Source of the DNA: Terriglobia bacterium
GTDB taxonomy: Bacteria; Acidobacteriota; Polarisedimenticolia; Polarisedimenticolales; JAIQFR01
DNA length: 39,295 bases
NCBI GenBank assembly: GCA_020073205.1
Contig: JAIQFR010000033.1
Span: 1 to 39,295 of the forward strand
Direction of reading: 5' to 3'
Every line of letters starts with the position of its first letter. The first letter of the stretch is position 1. Positions 15,597-21,767 of the stretch are shown here, piece by piece. The notes beneath the pieces are model-generated. The model worked only from the letters and a program-made list of their open reading frames with translations. It searched no databases and was not told where the DNA came from. The translations under genes and the position numbers were made by a program.

Positions 15597-15624
15597 AGTG
15601 TACACCGTAACGTACTTAATGCAA
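15597..15624 (-). promoter_or_regulatory. Promoter of the Phd/ParE-like toxin-antitoxin cassette
   Basis: Minus-strand -35 TTGCAT (15619-15624) and -10 TACACT (15597-15602), separated by 16 bases, upstream of the antitoxin ATG. The palindrome GTGTACAC (15598-15605) overlaps the -10 and would be a natural operator for the antitoxin. Cassettes usually lack promoters; toxin-antitoxin cassettes are the known exception. Confidence 0.55.
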
Positions 15625-15639
15625 GGCGTCTTATCTGTC

Positions 15640-15736
15640 GTCTAGACGATTCCGTTGACCCGCGCGGCGCGGTGGCGCGACGCGTGCGCAAGCACGCGGC
15701 GTGACCAGACGGACCGTCGCGTTCATGCGGTTAGAT
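15640..15736 (-). other. attC recombination site
   Basis: Cassette orientation: ATCTAAC (15730-15736), a long imperfect palindrome with CGTGCGCAAGCACG at its tip, and a degenerate second core GTCTAGAC (15640-15647). 97 bases, the usual length. The second core deviates from GTTRRRY, so this boundary is less certain. Confidence 0.6.
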
Positions 15737-16253
15737 TGCACGCTTGCCATATTGCACGCTTCGGCGCGGTCGGTGCGAGCAGCATTCGGGCGGCATCGCA
15801 GGGAACGATGTGCTCGAGCCCGCCGATCGGAACGCCGCTGAGCCGCAAGGCCAGGTCGAGAGGATTCCCGCACCTGCCCGAGTACAGTTCGGCCTCGGCT
15901 TGATATGCAAGCTCATTGAGAACCCCCACGACGCGTCGGCTCGCGGTCGGACCAAACGCCCACCCACTGTCGATATCCATTTCCTGGAGAACGATTGACT
16001 TGGGCATTTGAAGCGCCTCGAGCAACTGGCACAGTGCCTTCTGAAAGCGCGGTACCAAGGTCTTTGATTCTCGAAGCGTCACGACAACTGGAAGCATCGT
16101 CGTTTCGCTGATGAAGATCACCAGGCGAAGTCGACCGACGAACAGGGTGTTGCCGTACCAATCGCCGAGTTGCGCCGAGGACTTCGGCAGGTTGATGGGA
16201 GCGCGGACCTTCAGCCGCTTCTGAAGCTTTTGTGTGCACCTAAATACAAGCAC
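15723..16253 (-). CDS. DUF6933-like cassette protein
   Basis: A 176-residue cytosolic protein. The N-terminus (VFRCTQKLQKRLKV ... LGDWYGNTLFVGRLRLVIFISETT) matches DUF6933, a domain of unknown function with a 'C-T-K/Q-K-L' start followed by two strands; the C-terminal half adds helices and an LDLALRLSGVPIGGL segment. It starts at GTG 16253 with a weak GAGAAAG upstream; no better start gives the family N-terminus. The stop lies seven bases before the attC core. The 112 bases between this start and the preceding attC contain no convincing promoter. Confidence 0.6.
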   Translation of the reverse strand: MLVFRCTQKLQKRLKVRAPINLPKSSAQLGDWYGNTLFVGRLRLVIFISETTMLPVVVTLRESKTLVPRFQKALCQLLEALQMPKSIVLQEMDIDSGWAFGPTASRRVVGVLNELAYQAEAELYSGRCGNPLDLALRLSGVPIGGLEHIVPCDAARMLLAPTAPKRAIWQACNLTA

Positions 16254-16365
16254 AGTTCTTTCTCGTGCAATCTAGACAGTATGACTTCCGGTATCCGAGT
16301 GGGCTGACCTCCGGCATTATCGCGGGTTAGACAGTCCGGCGTGTGCTCATTGCGTGCTCCGGTCC

Positions 16366-16463
16366 GCCCAACGACCCGCGCTGACCCGCGGGCCGAGGGG
16401 CGCGGCGATTGCACCGCAAGCGCCGTGACGCGAAGGACCGACGGGTCCAGCGCGATGTTAGGT
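16366..16463 (-). other. attC recombination site
   Basis: Cassette orientation: ACCTAAC (16457-16463) to GTTGGGC (16366-16372), 98 bases, with long imperfect arms (GCGCTGGACCCGTCGG against CCGAGGGGCGCG-type sequence) and a small GATTGCACCGCAAGC tip. The TAA in the first core is the stop of the 75-residue gene. Confidence 0.8.
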
Positions 16464-16685
16464 TGCCAGCCGAAGTCGTAGGTCCTTCGGAACCTCAATC
16501 ACGGCGAAGATAGACTCTGGAAACAAGTAGTCCTCACCGGATTCGTCAACGACTCGCAGCAGACCGCGTTTGGCAGCATCGGGGTCCGGGATCGTCTCGT
16601 AGATCTTGCGGACGATCAGCGACGCCCTGTAGCCTCGGTTGGCAAGGCAAACGACGTAGTGGCCGGAAGTGACCTGTCGCCTCAT
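16458..16685 (-). CDS. Small unrecognised protein, partner B of a paired cassette
   Basis: A 75-residue protein beginning MRRQVTSGHYVVCLANRGYR with an ASLIVRKIYETIPDPDAAKRG middle and a VVDESGEDYLFPESIF ending. The alternating strand pattern and the 'DESGEDYL(F/Y)P' phrase recur in short bacterial proteins that I recall as commonly adjacent to a partner like the upstream gene. It overlaps that gene by 4 bases (ATGA), so the pair is coupled. A toxin-antitoxin relation is possible but unproven. TAA stop lies in the attC core. Confidence 0.6.
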   Translation of the reverse strand: MRRQVTSGHYVVCLANRGYRASLIVRKIYETIPDPDAAKRGLLRVVDESGEDYLFPESIFAVIEVPKDLRLRLAT

Positions 16686-16924
16686 GTGCGTTCACCCATC
16701 AAGCGCTTGACCTTGAACTCTCGGCGGCCGACGCCGTGGGCTTCGTACCAATGTACTTCGGCCCACGACTCCGTGCCATCTGGAAGCCGAATCCTCGCCA
16801 CACCCTTCAGTTTACGCCACCGACCCGGACCGTAAACACGCCGAAGACGTTCGATTTCGCGGATCCCAGATCCCGTCGCGATCGTCTCCACGTCCTGGAT
16901 GTCGCCGAGGATCCTAATCTCCAC
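16682..16924 (-). CDS. Small unrecognised protein, partner A of a paired cassette
   Basis: An 80-residue basic protein starting at GTG 16924 (GGGGA seven bases upstream). Key features are RELERLRR-like spacing in EIERLRRVYGPGRWRKLKG and a C-terminal HWYEAHGVGRREFKVKRL tail rich in aromatic and basic residues, suggestive of RNA or protein binding. The next gene's ATG overlaps its stop. The compact coupled pair between an attC and the intron-bearing attC forms one cassette. Size and coupling resemble toxin-antitoxin operons, but no known fold was recognised. Confidence 0.55.
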   Translation of the reverse strand: MEIRILGDIQDVETIATGSGIREIERLRRVYGPGRWRKLKGVARIRLPDGTESWAEVHWYEAHGVGRREFKVKRLMGERT

Positions 16925-16994
16925 GCCGGTTCCCCGTTGAGTTCCGCTCACCCTCTGGCAACCTGATCGGGATAGTTGTCTTTCGACCCCTCCC

Positions 16995-17030
16995 ACACCA
17001 CCGGACATGCGGGTCCGAATCCGGCGGTTC
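16995..17030 (-). ncRNA. Group II intron domain V
   Basis: A 34-36 base hairpin reading GAACCGCCGGATTC then GGACCCGCATGTCCGG and closing TGGTG on the minus strand. The CGC triad in ACCGCC (instead of AGC) and the two-base bulge position are characteristic of class C introns. This is the catalytic core that binds the metal ions for splicing. Confidence 0.8.
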
Positions 17031-17042
17031 GGGGAGTTGAGG

Positions 17043-18356
17043 TCACGGGGCGAGCCGGGGAACGCCCAGCCCGTCGAAGTACTCCTTCGTCAGCACGACG
17101 TGAACCGCGTGGGTTGAATGGTACCACCACCGCTGGCAGCGAACGCCCACCCGCCTCGCGAGTTCCTCGGAGGCTCCGCGTGCGCGGAATTCCGCGTAAG
17201 CTCGCTTGGCCGTCTTCCAGTGCTTCAGGTGGATCTGCCGCAGGCGGTGTCGGATCCATTCATCCAGGGACCGAAAGATCTCCGGCGTCTCCGCCATGCG
17301 AAAATACGCCCGCCAGCCCGTGAGGTACCGACTCAGTGCCTCGACGGCCTGACGAACGCTCCTCCCCCGACTTCGTCCCGTGATCTCTCGCACTCGGTTC
17401 TTCATCGCTTCCAGGGCCTTGTCGGCCACTCGGCGGCGCAGCCTACCTCCTGCTCCACGCCAAAACGCGATCCCCAGGAACTCCCGGGTGATCACGCGCG
17501 CCACCGCGGTCTTCTCTTCGTTGATTCGCAGCCGGAGATCCCCATACTTCTTTCGCAGGAAGGTCAGCACCCGCTCGCCGGCCTTGCGAGACCGCACGTA
17601 CACGTTGCAGTCGTCGGCGTAGCGAACAAAGGCGTGACCTCGCTTCTCCAGCTCCTTGTCAACTTCGTCGAGAAGAACGTTGGCCAACAGCGGCGACAAC
17701 GGACCGCCTTGCGGCGTCCCCTCGTGCCGCTCGATCACCACCCCGCCGGTCATCACTCCAGCCTCGAGGTAGCGCCGAATCAGCCGCAGCATCCGTCGGT
17801 CCTCGATTCGCTTCGCCAGCCTCCCCATCAACACGTCGTGGTTGACGCGATCGAAGAACTTCTCCAAATCGACGTCGACGACGCCGCGGCGTCCCTCCTC
17901 GATGTACCGTTGCGCTTTCGCAATCGCTTGCTTGGCGCTGCGGCCAGGACGGAAGCCGTAGCTGTGCTCGGAAAAGGTCGGATCGAATCGAGGCTGCAGG
18001 ACCTGGAGCATCGCCTGCTGGATGAACCGGTCGAGCACGACCGGAATTCCGAGAGTGCGGGTACCTCCGCCTCGTTTCGGAATCTCCTGCCGCTTCACCG
18101 CCTGCGGCCGGTACGTCCCCGCCAGCAACTCCTCGCGAATCCGCACCCACTCATCCCGCAAATACGGCAGGAGCTCTTCCGTCTTCATCCCGTCGGTGCC
18201 GGGGCTCCCCTGGTTCTGACGAACTCGTCTCAACGCCGCCTTCAGGTTCTCTCGTTCGACAACCTCCTCCATCAGGCGGCCCGTGCCTGGGCGCGCGGCT
18301 CCGCAACCCGCCGTCGGGGCTTCCTCTTTCTGAGGCCTGGCTCCTTCGAGAGTCAC
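17043..18356 (-). CDS. ltrA: Group IIC intron reverse transcriptase/maturase
   Basis: A 437-residue intron-encoded protein. Reverse transcriptase blocks are all visible: GTDGM (RT-1 region), YRPQAVKRQEIPK, SYGFRPGRSA, DVDLEKFFDRVNHD, GTPQGGPLSPLLAN and the catalytic YADD (residues 246-249). A maturase (X) region around WRAYFRMAETP follows, and there is no HNH endonuclease domain, as expected for class C proteins that use single-stranded or hairpin DNA targets. GTG start follows GAGGAGGAGGG. It binds the intron RNA, aids splicing and copies the reverse-spliced intron. The frame is intact, so the intron may be active. Confidence 0.95.
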   Translation of the reverse strand: MTLEGARPQKEEAPTAGCGAARPGTGRLMEEVVERENLKAALRRVRQNQGSPGTDGMKTEELLPYLRDEWVRIREELLAGTYRPQAVKRQEIPKRGGGTRTLGIPVVLDRFIQQAMLQVLQPRFDPTFSEHSYGFRPGRSAKQAIAKAQRYIEEGRRGVVDVDLEKFFDRVNHDVLMGRLAKRIEDRRMLRLIRRYLEAGVMTGGVVIERHEGTPQGGPLSPLLANVLLDEVDKELEKRGHAFVRYADDCNVYVRSRKAGERVLTFLRKKYGDLRLRINEEKTAVARVITREFLGIAFWRGAGGRLRRRVADKALEAMKNRVREITGRSRGRSVRQAVEALSRYLTGWRAYFRMAETPEIFRSLDEWIRHRLRQIHLKHWKTAKRAYAEFRARGASEELARRVGVRCQRWWYHSTHAVHVVLTKEYFDGLGVPRLAP

Positions 18357-18739
18357 GGCCGCTCGCCCTCCTCCTCGTTCGGCCCTTCACCACGCCATGG
18401 CGCGGCTACTACGGCCTCTGCTGACTTCTCGCTCCACCGCTCTCGCGGCGTCGCCCTTTCGGGCGCAAAGCGAGATCTCCCCAGGTAAGGTCACTGGCCT
18501 TCTCCGCACGACTGCCGGATTTACGCTCACGGCTCCCGATCGCGAGAGCTTCGCGGTAACGTGCCCGCTCGCCCTGCCGTGTACGCCTCGTATCCGGTTT
18601 CTGTTCGTCAGCCCGCGGATTCGCTCCACGCTTCTTTCAGCGACGACCTCGCGGTCGGCACCTTGCGCTTCGCTTGGGTCCCCGCGACCAGGTCCCCGAA
18701 GGACTCTCACCTCCAAGTCAGTGACCATGCTGGGCACAC

Positions 18740-18797
18740 ACGACCCGGCATCAGCCGCGGCCGCGCAGCGGTCGTCGGCTGCATGCCGCTGTTCGGC
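18740..18797 (-). other. attC interrupted by the group IIC intron (major part)
   Basis: Joining 18797-18740 to 16965-16956 gives a 68-base site with GCCGAAC (18791-18797) at one end and GTTGCCA (16956-16962) at the other. Arms CGGCATGCAGCCG and CGGCTGATGCCG pair with one extra, bulged base, the hallmark of attC bottom-strand hairpins. The intron lies three bases before the GTTGCCA core, so both halves of the stem are on its 5' side. Confidence 0.65.
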
Positions 18798-18819
18798 GGC
18801 GTGCCTTAATGGGATCCGG

Positions 18820-18848
18820 TTGACGTTTTAGCGTCATGACGCTATCCT
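18820..18848 (+). promoter_or_regulatory. Promoter/operator of the antisense toxin-antitoxin cassette
   Basis: -35 TTGACG (18820-18825), 17-base spacer, -10 TATCCT (18843-18848). The spacer holds a perfect 16-base palindrome TAGCGTCATGACGCTA (18829-18844) that also covers the start of the -10, an ideal operator for the ribbon-helix-helix antitoxin. The expected start point falls at or next to the ATG (18855) and there is no Shine-Dalgarno, so the mRNA is probably leaderless. Confidence 0.7.
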
Positions 18849-18854
18849 TACCGC

Positions 18855-19085
18855 ATGGGCACTGCAAGACGCGCCACCATCTACCTCGACCCGGATCTGC
18901 ACCGGGCCCTTCGAGTCAAGGCTGCCCAGACCGACAAGAGCATCTCGGACCTCGTAAACGACGCCGTGCGCTACAACCTCGCGGAGGACGCCGAGGATCT
19001 CGCTGCTTATCGGGCCCGAGCCAAGGAGCCCAGCCTTGACCTCGAGAGTGTTCTGAAGGACTTGCGACGCCGTGGCAAGCTATAG
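18855..19085 (+). CDS. Ribbon-helix-helix (CopG-type) antitoxin, antisense cassette
   Basis: A 76-residue protein whose N-terminus is a ribbon-helix-helix DNA-binding domain: ARRATIYLDPDLHRALRVKA, then TDKSISDLVNDAVRY. The C-terminal half is an acidic helix ending in LESVLKDLRRRGKL that should neutralise the toxin. It is encoded on the plus strand, against the rest of the array, with its own promoter and palindromic operator directly upstream. It overlaps the toxin gene by 14 bases. Antitoxin and complex probably autorepress. Confidence 0.88.
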   Translation: MGTARRATIYLDPDLHRALRVKAAQTDKSISDLVNDAVRYNLAEDAEDLAAYRARAKEPSLDLESVLKDLRRRGKL

Positions 19086-19329
19086 GTTGCTGATCAAGCC
19101 ATCGGCGGCCAAGGAGCTTGAGGCCCTGCCCCTGAACGAACGTCGGCGTGTCGTGAGGCGCCTGCGCCGATTGTCGGATGAGCCCCGCCCGCCTGGGAAT
19201 GAGAAACTTACCGGACACGACCTTCACCGCGTTCGACAGGGTGACTACCGTATTCTCTACGAGGTGCTCGACCACGATCGCACCGTGACGGTCATTAAAA
19301 TCGGTCATCGTCGAGACGTTTACCGCTAG
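19072..19329 (+). CDS. relE: RelE-family mRNA interferase toxin, antisense cassette
   Basis: An 85-residue basic toxin (YRLLIKPSAAKELEALP, RRVVRRLRRL, then GHDLHRVRQGDYRILYEV and a KIGHRRDVYR ending), a textbook RelE sequence with the conserved R-x-GDYRILYE core and the catalytic C-terminal H-R-x-x-x-Y. It cleaves mRNA on the ribosome in family members. GTG start inside the antitoxin's 3' end ensures coupling. The stop is 8 bases before the downstream attC. Loss of this cassette would expose cells to toxin, a known array-stabilising effect. Confidence 0.92.
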   Translation: MASYRLLIKPSAAKELEALPLNERRRVVRRLRRLSDEPRPPGNEKLTGHDLHRVRQGDYRILYEVLDHDRTVTVIKIGHRRDVYR

Positions 19330-19337
19330 TTGCGTCC

Positions 19338-19439
19338 GCCGAACGCCCGCGGTAACCCGCGGGCCGAGAGGCGCGGCCCGTGCCGCAGTATGCACGGGCC
19401 GTGACACGCGAGTCCGTCGCCTGCACGCGGAGGTTAGCT
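19338..19439 (-). other. attC recombination site between convergent cassettes
   Basis: Cores AGCTAAC (19433-19439, minus) and GTTCGGC (19338-19344, minus), 102 bases. Inner stems CACGGGCC/GGCCCGTG and the GTGACACGCGAGT segment match the site at 14399. Both the plus-strand toxin gene and the minus-strand gene at 19434 end at it. Confidence 0.8.
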
Positions 19440-19892
19440 CGCTGGTTTTCTTCGAGCAACGATCTTCCTTTGGGACGACCGATCGAAAGCTCTCTCCCAC
19501 AGTACGAGGTGCGCCTCGTCCGTCGAGCGGTCGAGGTTGCAGTACAGACCGCCTGCCTCTCCGTAGGAGGCGGAACGCATCGGCGAATCAATATAGCCGG
19601 GCCTTACCCCCGCGCGATCGAATGGCCCGCCGGGAGTGACGGCGAGAATTGTCAGGTACTGATGGCCGTTGGAGTACTCGATCCACTGCGCATGAAAGCC
19701 CCACGCGGCCTCGGCGCGTGCGACCACGTACTCCTCCCACACCCAGCACGTCAGCGGCCCTTGGAGCGCGACATCGACGACGAACCCGCAGACGGCGAGT
19801 ACAGCGATCGTGATGGCGGCCGTGCGGAGCCACGGACTCGGTTGGAGTGCCCGGAGGTCTGACGAGCGCATGAGGAGTCCTGCTGGTCTCAT
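19434..19892 (-). CDS. Membrane-anchored protein with a PDZ-like segment (cassette)
   Basis: A protein of up to 152 residues. One transmembrane helix near the N-terminus (WLRTAAITIAVLAVCGFVVD) is followed by an extracytoplasmic part with GGPFDRAGVRPGYIDSPM, which looks like the carboxylate-binding loop and first strand of a PDZ domain, as in site-2 or HtrA-type proteases; there is no protease motif. ATG at 19892 lies 15 bases after the cassette core; ATG at 19871 (after AGCAGGA) is an alternative start. TAA stop formed by the attC core. Function not recognised. Confidence 0.6.
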   Translation of the reverse strand: MRPAGLLMRSSDLRALQPSPWLRTAAITIAVLAVCGFVVDVALQGPLTCWVWEEYVVARAEAAWGFHAQWIEYSNGHQYLTILAVTPGGPFDRAGVRPGYIDSPMRSASYGEAGGLYCNLDRSTDEAHLVLWERAFDRSSQRKIVARRKPAS

Positions 19893-19901
19893 CGTAAGTC
19901 G

Positions 19902-20001
19902 ACCTAACGCCCGGCCCTAAGCTGCGGGATGCGCGGGTGCGACGCGTGCTGCCGCACGCGGCGTGCCCGGGCAGCCCGCAAGCTTCAGGGCCATGTTCGG
20001 C
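19902..20001 (-). other. attC recombination site
   Basis: Cassette orientation: GCCGAAC (19995-20001) to GTTAGGT (19902-19908), 100 bases with GC-rich imperfect arms (CCGCGTGCGGCAGCACGCG tip). Both cores fit or nearly fit RYYYAAC/GTTRRRY. Confidence 0.75.
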
Positions 20002-20023
20002 GGCCGCTTGTCATCGTCGCACT

Positions 20024-20458
20024 TCATTCGAGTGCATCCAAGATCCGTAGGTCGAAGCACCGCCCCTCGTGGGAGCCTAGGATCGATGCCAGGTCATCGA
20101 TGTCGAGCGGGGTCCCATCCACCACGAGCACCACGCCACGTTGTCCGTCAGAAGTGATTCGGCCGGTCAGCCTGTCGTGCAGGAGGGTATGGCCGCCGGG
20201 CGAGCCCGTGATGTGCCGCGTCGCGAGACCCCGGTGCATCTTCTGCCTCACCCTGCCAAGGGCGCTGTACGGGCTGGTCTCGCTGTAGGCCGCGAACTCG
20301 TAGCCAAAGCCCTGACCCCCCTCTTCCTCGGCTCGGACGGTGAATCCGAGTCCGCCCTCATGGCAGGTAATCACAAACGTCCTCTCCCTGCCGGCGAAAT
20401 CCTCGACCTGCTCACGAATAGGAAAGTCTGAACGCCAGTTCACCTTCGTTCCCTTCAC
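20024..20458 (-). CDS. Unrecognised soluble cassette protein
   Basis: A 144-residue acidic, cytosolic-looking protein starting at GTG 20458 (GAGGAGGG about ten bases upstream). It shows alternating strands (TFVITCHEGGLGFTVRAEEE, then GFGYEFAAYSETSPYSALGRVRQK) and a C-terminal GTPLDIDDLASILGSHEG. The middle reads like a compact antiparallel beta protein with one helix. I do not recognise the family; similar small 'hypothetical' proteins occur in cassette arrays. A second in-frame GTG six codons in is possible. Stop is about 20 bases before the attC. Confidence 0.6.
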   Translation of the reverse strand: MKGTKVNWRSDFPIREQVEDFAGRERTFVITCHEGGLGFTVRAEEEGGQGFGYEFAAYSETSPYSALGRVRQKMHRGLATRHITGSPGGHTLLHDRLTGRITSDGQRGVVLVVDGTPLDIDDLASILGSHEGRCFDLRILDALE

Positions 20459-20531
20459 TTGGCGGCGCCCTCCTCTAGCATTCCGAACGTGAACGCCGCC
20501 TCAAAGGGCGGCACGCATTTTCTCTCTGACC

Positions 20532-20630
20532 GCCGAACGTGCAGCGTAAGCTGCGGGCCGGACCGGCGCGGCCGTTGCGTAAGCAACGGACGTGAAGGGA
20601 CGGACCGGCAGCTTCACGCTGGTGTTGGGC
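20532..20630 (-). other. attC recombination site (twin of 21266)
   Basis: Cassette orientation: GCCCAAC (20624-20630) to GTTCGGC (20532-20538), 99 bases. Nested hairpins include CAGCTT/AAGCTG near the ends and CCGTTGCTTACGCAACGG at the tip. Most positions are identical to the site at 21266-21364. Confidence 0.85.
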
Positions 20631-20643
20631 AGCACGTTGCAGC

Positions 20644-21261
20644 CTACGGCGACCAGATCGTCACGAAACAACCGAGTTCACGAACGAACATCATTATCGG
20701 AGCGTCTGTATTTGGATTGGTCGAAAGCGAGAGTACCTCAACCGGGCCCGCTGCGAGTCTCCGTTCAAGGTTGGAGGCAAGGCGTTCGACCGCGCGATCG
20801 TCCACCTTGCCCGTACTTCGCAGCGAGGAGCGGATAGTCGGTCCCGCCCGATTGTCAGCTTCCGGATCGAGCAAAAAGCTCCAAGCAGGCTTCGTGGCAT
20901 CGACAGTCGTTACGATAGATTTCGGGACCGACTCGTACCACGCCCGTTTGCACGAGGCGTACGAATTGCACGCCCACCCCGCCATGAAGCCCGGATCGTG
21001 GAAATTGGGATCCATCCACGCGTCGTCCGTTTCGCTTCGAAAGACGAGGGTGCTCCCCACCGTGACGGACACCGCCCAGGTCACTGGCTTGTCGAAGGCT
21101 TCTGCCCTCTCGGTGACGATTACGCGTGCGGCGGCACCTTCCGCCAAGTGGCCCGCCGGAACGACGTATTCACGGAAGAAGGGTTTGGAGGTACCAGCCC
21201 CGAGGCACAGCGTTGCTGCGAACAGCACGGAGGCACCAAGGGGGGCGCGGGTCTTTCTCAT
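20644..21261 (-). CDS. Unrecognised exported cassette protein
   Basis: A 205-residue protein with an N-terminal signal peptide (MRKTRAPLGASVLFAATLCLG). The mature part has a beta-rich first half (REYVVPAGHLAEGAAARVIV, then VTWAVSVTVGSTLVF) and a tryptophan/cysteine-containing segment (GWACNSYASCKRAWYE) whose two cysteines could pair outside the cytoplasm. No catalytic motif was recognised. The ATG at 21261 lies four bases after the cassette core GTTGGGC, so translation depends on the core itself (GGGCAG) as a weak ribosome-binding site. TAG stop 14 bases before its attC. Confidence 0.6.
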   Translation of the reverse strand: MRKTRAPLGASVLFAATLCLGAGTSKPFFREYVVPAGHLAEGAAARVIVTERAEAFDKPVTWAVSVTVGSTLVFRSETDDAWMDPNFHDPGFMAGWACNSYASCKRAWYESVPKSIVTTVDATKPAWSFLLDPEADNRAGPTIRSSLRSTGKVDDRAVERLASNLERRLAAGPVEVLSLSTNPNTDAPIMMFVRELGCFVTIWSP

Positions 21262-21265
21262 GTCT

Positions 21266-21364
21266 GCCCAACGACCAGCGTAAGCTGCGGTCCGGACCGG
21301 CGCGGCCGTTGCGCAAGCAACGGACGTGACGGGATGGACCGCCAGCTTCACGCTGTAGTTAGCC
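21266..21364 (-). other. attC recombination site (twin of 20532)
   Basis: Cassette orientation: GGCTAAC (21358-21364) to GTTGGGC (21266-21272), 99 bases, with the same nested hairpins as 20532-20630 (CCGTTGCTTGCGCAACGG tip). It ends the first cassette after the integrase. Confidence 0.85.
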
Positions 21365-21367
21365 AGT

Positions 21368-21760
21368 TCACGGTACAGTCCACAGCTTCCGCGAATACAG
21401 CCTTCTTTCTCCGAAGCCGTATACCACCACCAAGCTGACGTTCCCGAATCCGCCAACGCCTTGACCGCCAGCCCGAAATAACATCGAGAAGTCGTGCCAG
21501 GCGAGAACTACGCCTGGCAGGACCGGGACGATCCGTGTGATGTGGACTTCCGACTTGAGCGCCAGATCCTCCCTTTCGGATTGTAGCCGAGCTGTCGCAT
21601 AGGCAATCGTCGAGTCTCTATCCACGGTCAACGCGGCTATCTGGTCAAGCACATCGCTTTTCAGCTGAGGTGCGAGGGTCCGAGATGCCACGAGCCAGGT
21701 GGCCATATAGAGTGCCCCGACAACCAGGATTAGCAGCAAGATTCGGCGTTTATCGCGCAT
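21368..21760 (-). CDS. Unrecognised membrane-anchored protein, first cassette
   Basis: A 130-residue protein with one N-terminal transmembrane helix (RRILLLILVVGALYMATWLV) and a soluble extracytoplasmic part containing a helical stretch (VLDQIAALTVDRDSTIAYATARLQSERED) and strands ending in SLVVVYGFGERRLYSRKL. No family was recognised. It is the cassette nearest the integrase and thus the most recent insertion by normal integron logic. ATG at 21760 follows the core GTTAGCC (21768-21774) after a short leader. Confidence 0.6.
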   Translation of the reverse strand: MRDKRRILLLILVVGALYMATWLVASRTLAPQLKSDVLDQIAALTVDRDSTIAYATARLQSEREDLALKSEVHITRIVPVLPGVVLAWHDFSMLFRAGGQGVGGFGNVSLVVVYGFGERRLYSRKLWTVP

Positions 21761-21767
21761 AGAATCT

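Larger units (their letters stand above)
16966..18739 (-). mobile_element. Group IIC intron inserted in an attC site
   Basis: On the minus strand the element opens with GTGTGCCC (18739-18732), a class C 5' end, followed by about 380 bases of structured RNA (domain I-III) including GGTGAGAGTCC. The reverse transcriptase ORF lies in domain IV. Domain V (about 17030-16995) begins GAACCGCC and carries the class C catalytic triad CGC. A short domain VI ends in CTATCCCGAT at 16966. Size about 1.77 kb. Flanking exons rejoin into an attC-like site (16956-16965 with 18740-18797), the defining insertion context of group IIC-attC introns. Boundaries are read from motif similarity, so each may be off by a base or two. 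Confidence 0.85.

Noticed and set aside
16270-16332. TCTAGAC and GTTAGAC heptamers as an additional attC.
   Set aside because: The sequence between them does not fold into paired arms, and the site would leave a cassette without a gene.
17118-18488. A plus-strand frame of several hundred codons opposite the reverse transcriptase.
   Set aside because: The minus-strand RT has all catalytic blocks; the opposite frame has no domain and is a shadow.
13003-21364. Recurrent palindromic segments as a possible CRISPR or REP array.
   Set aside because: Spacing is irregular, each copy ends in RYYYAAC/GTTRRRY cores, and whole genes lie between them; attC explains them better.
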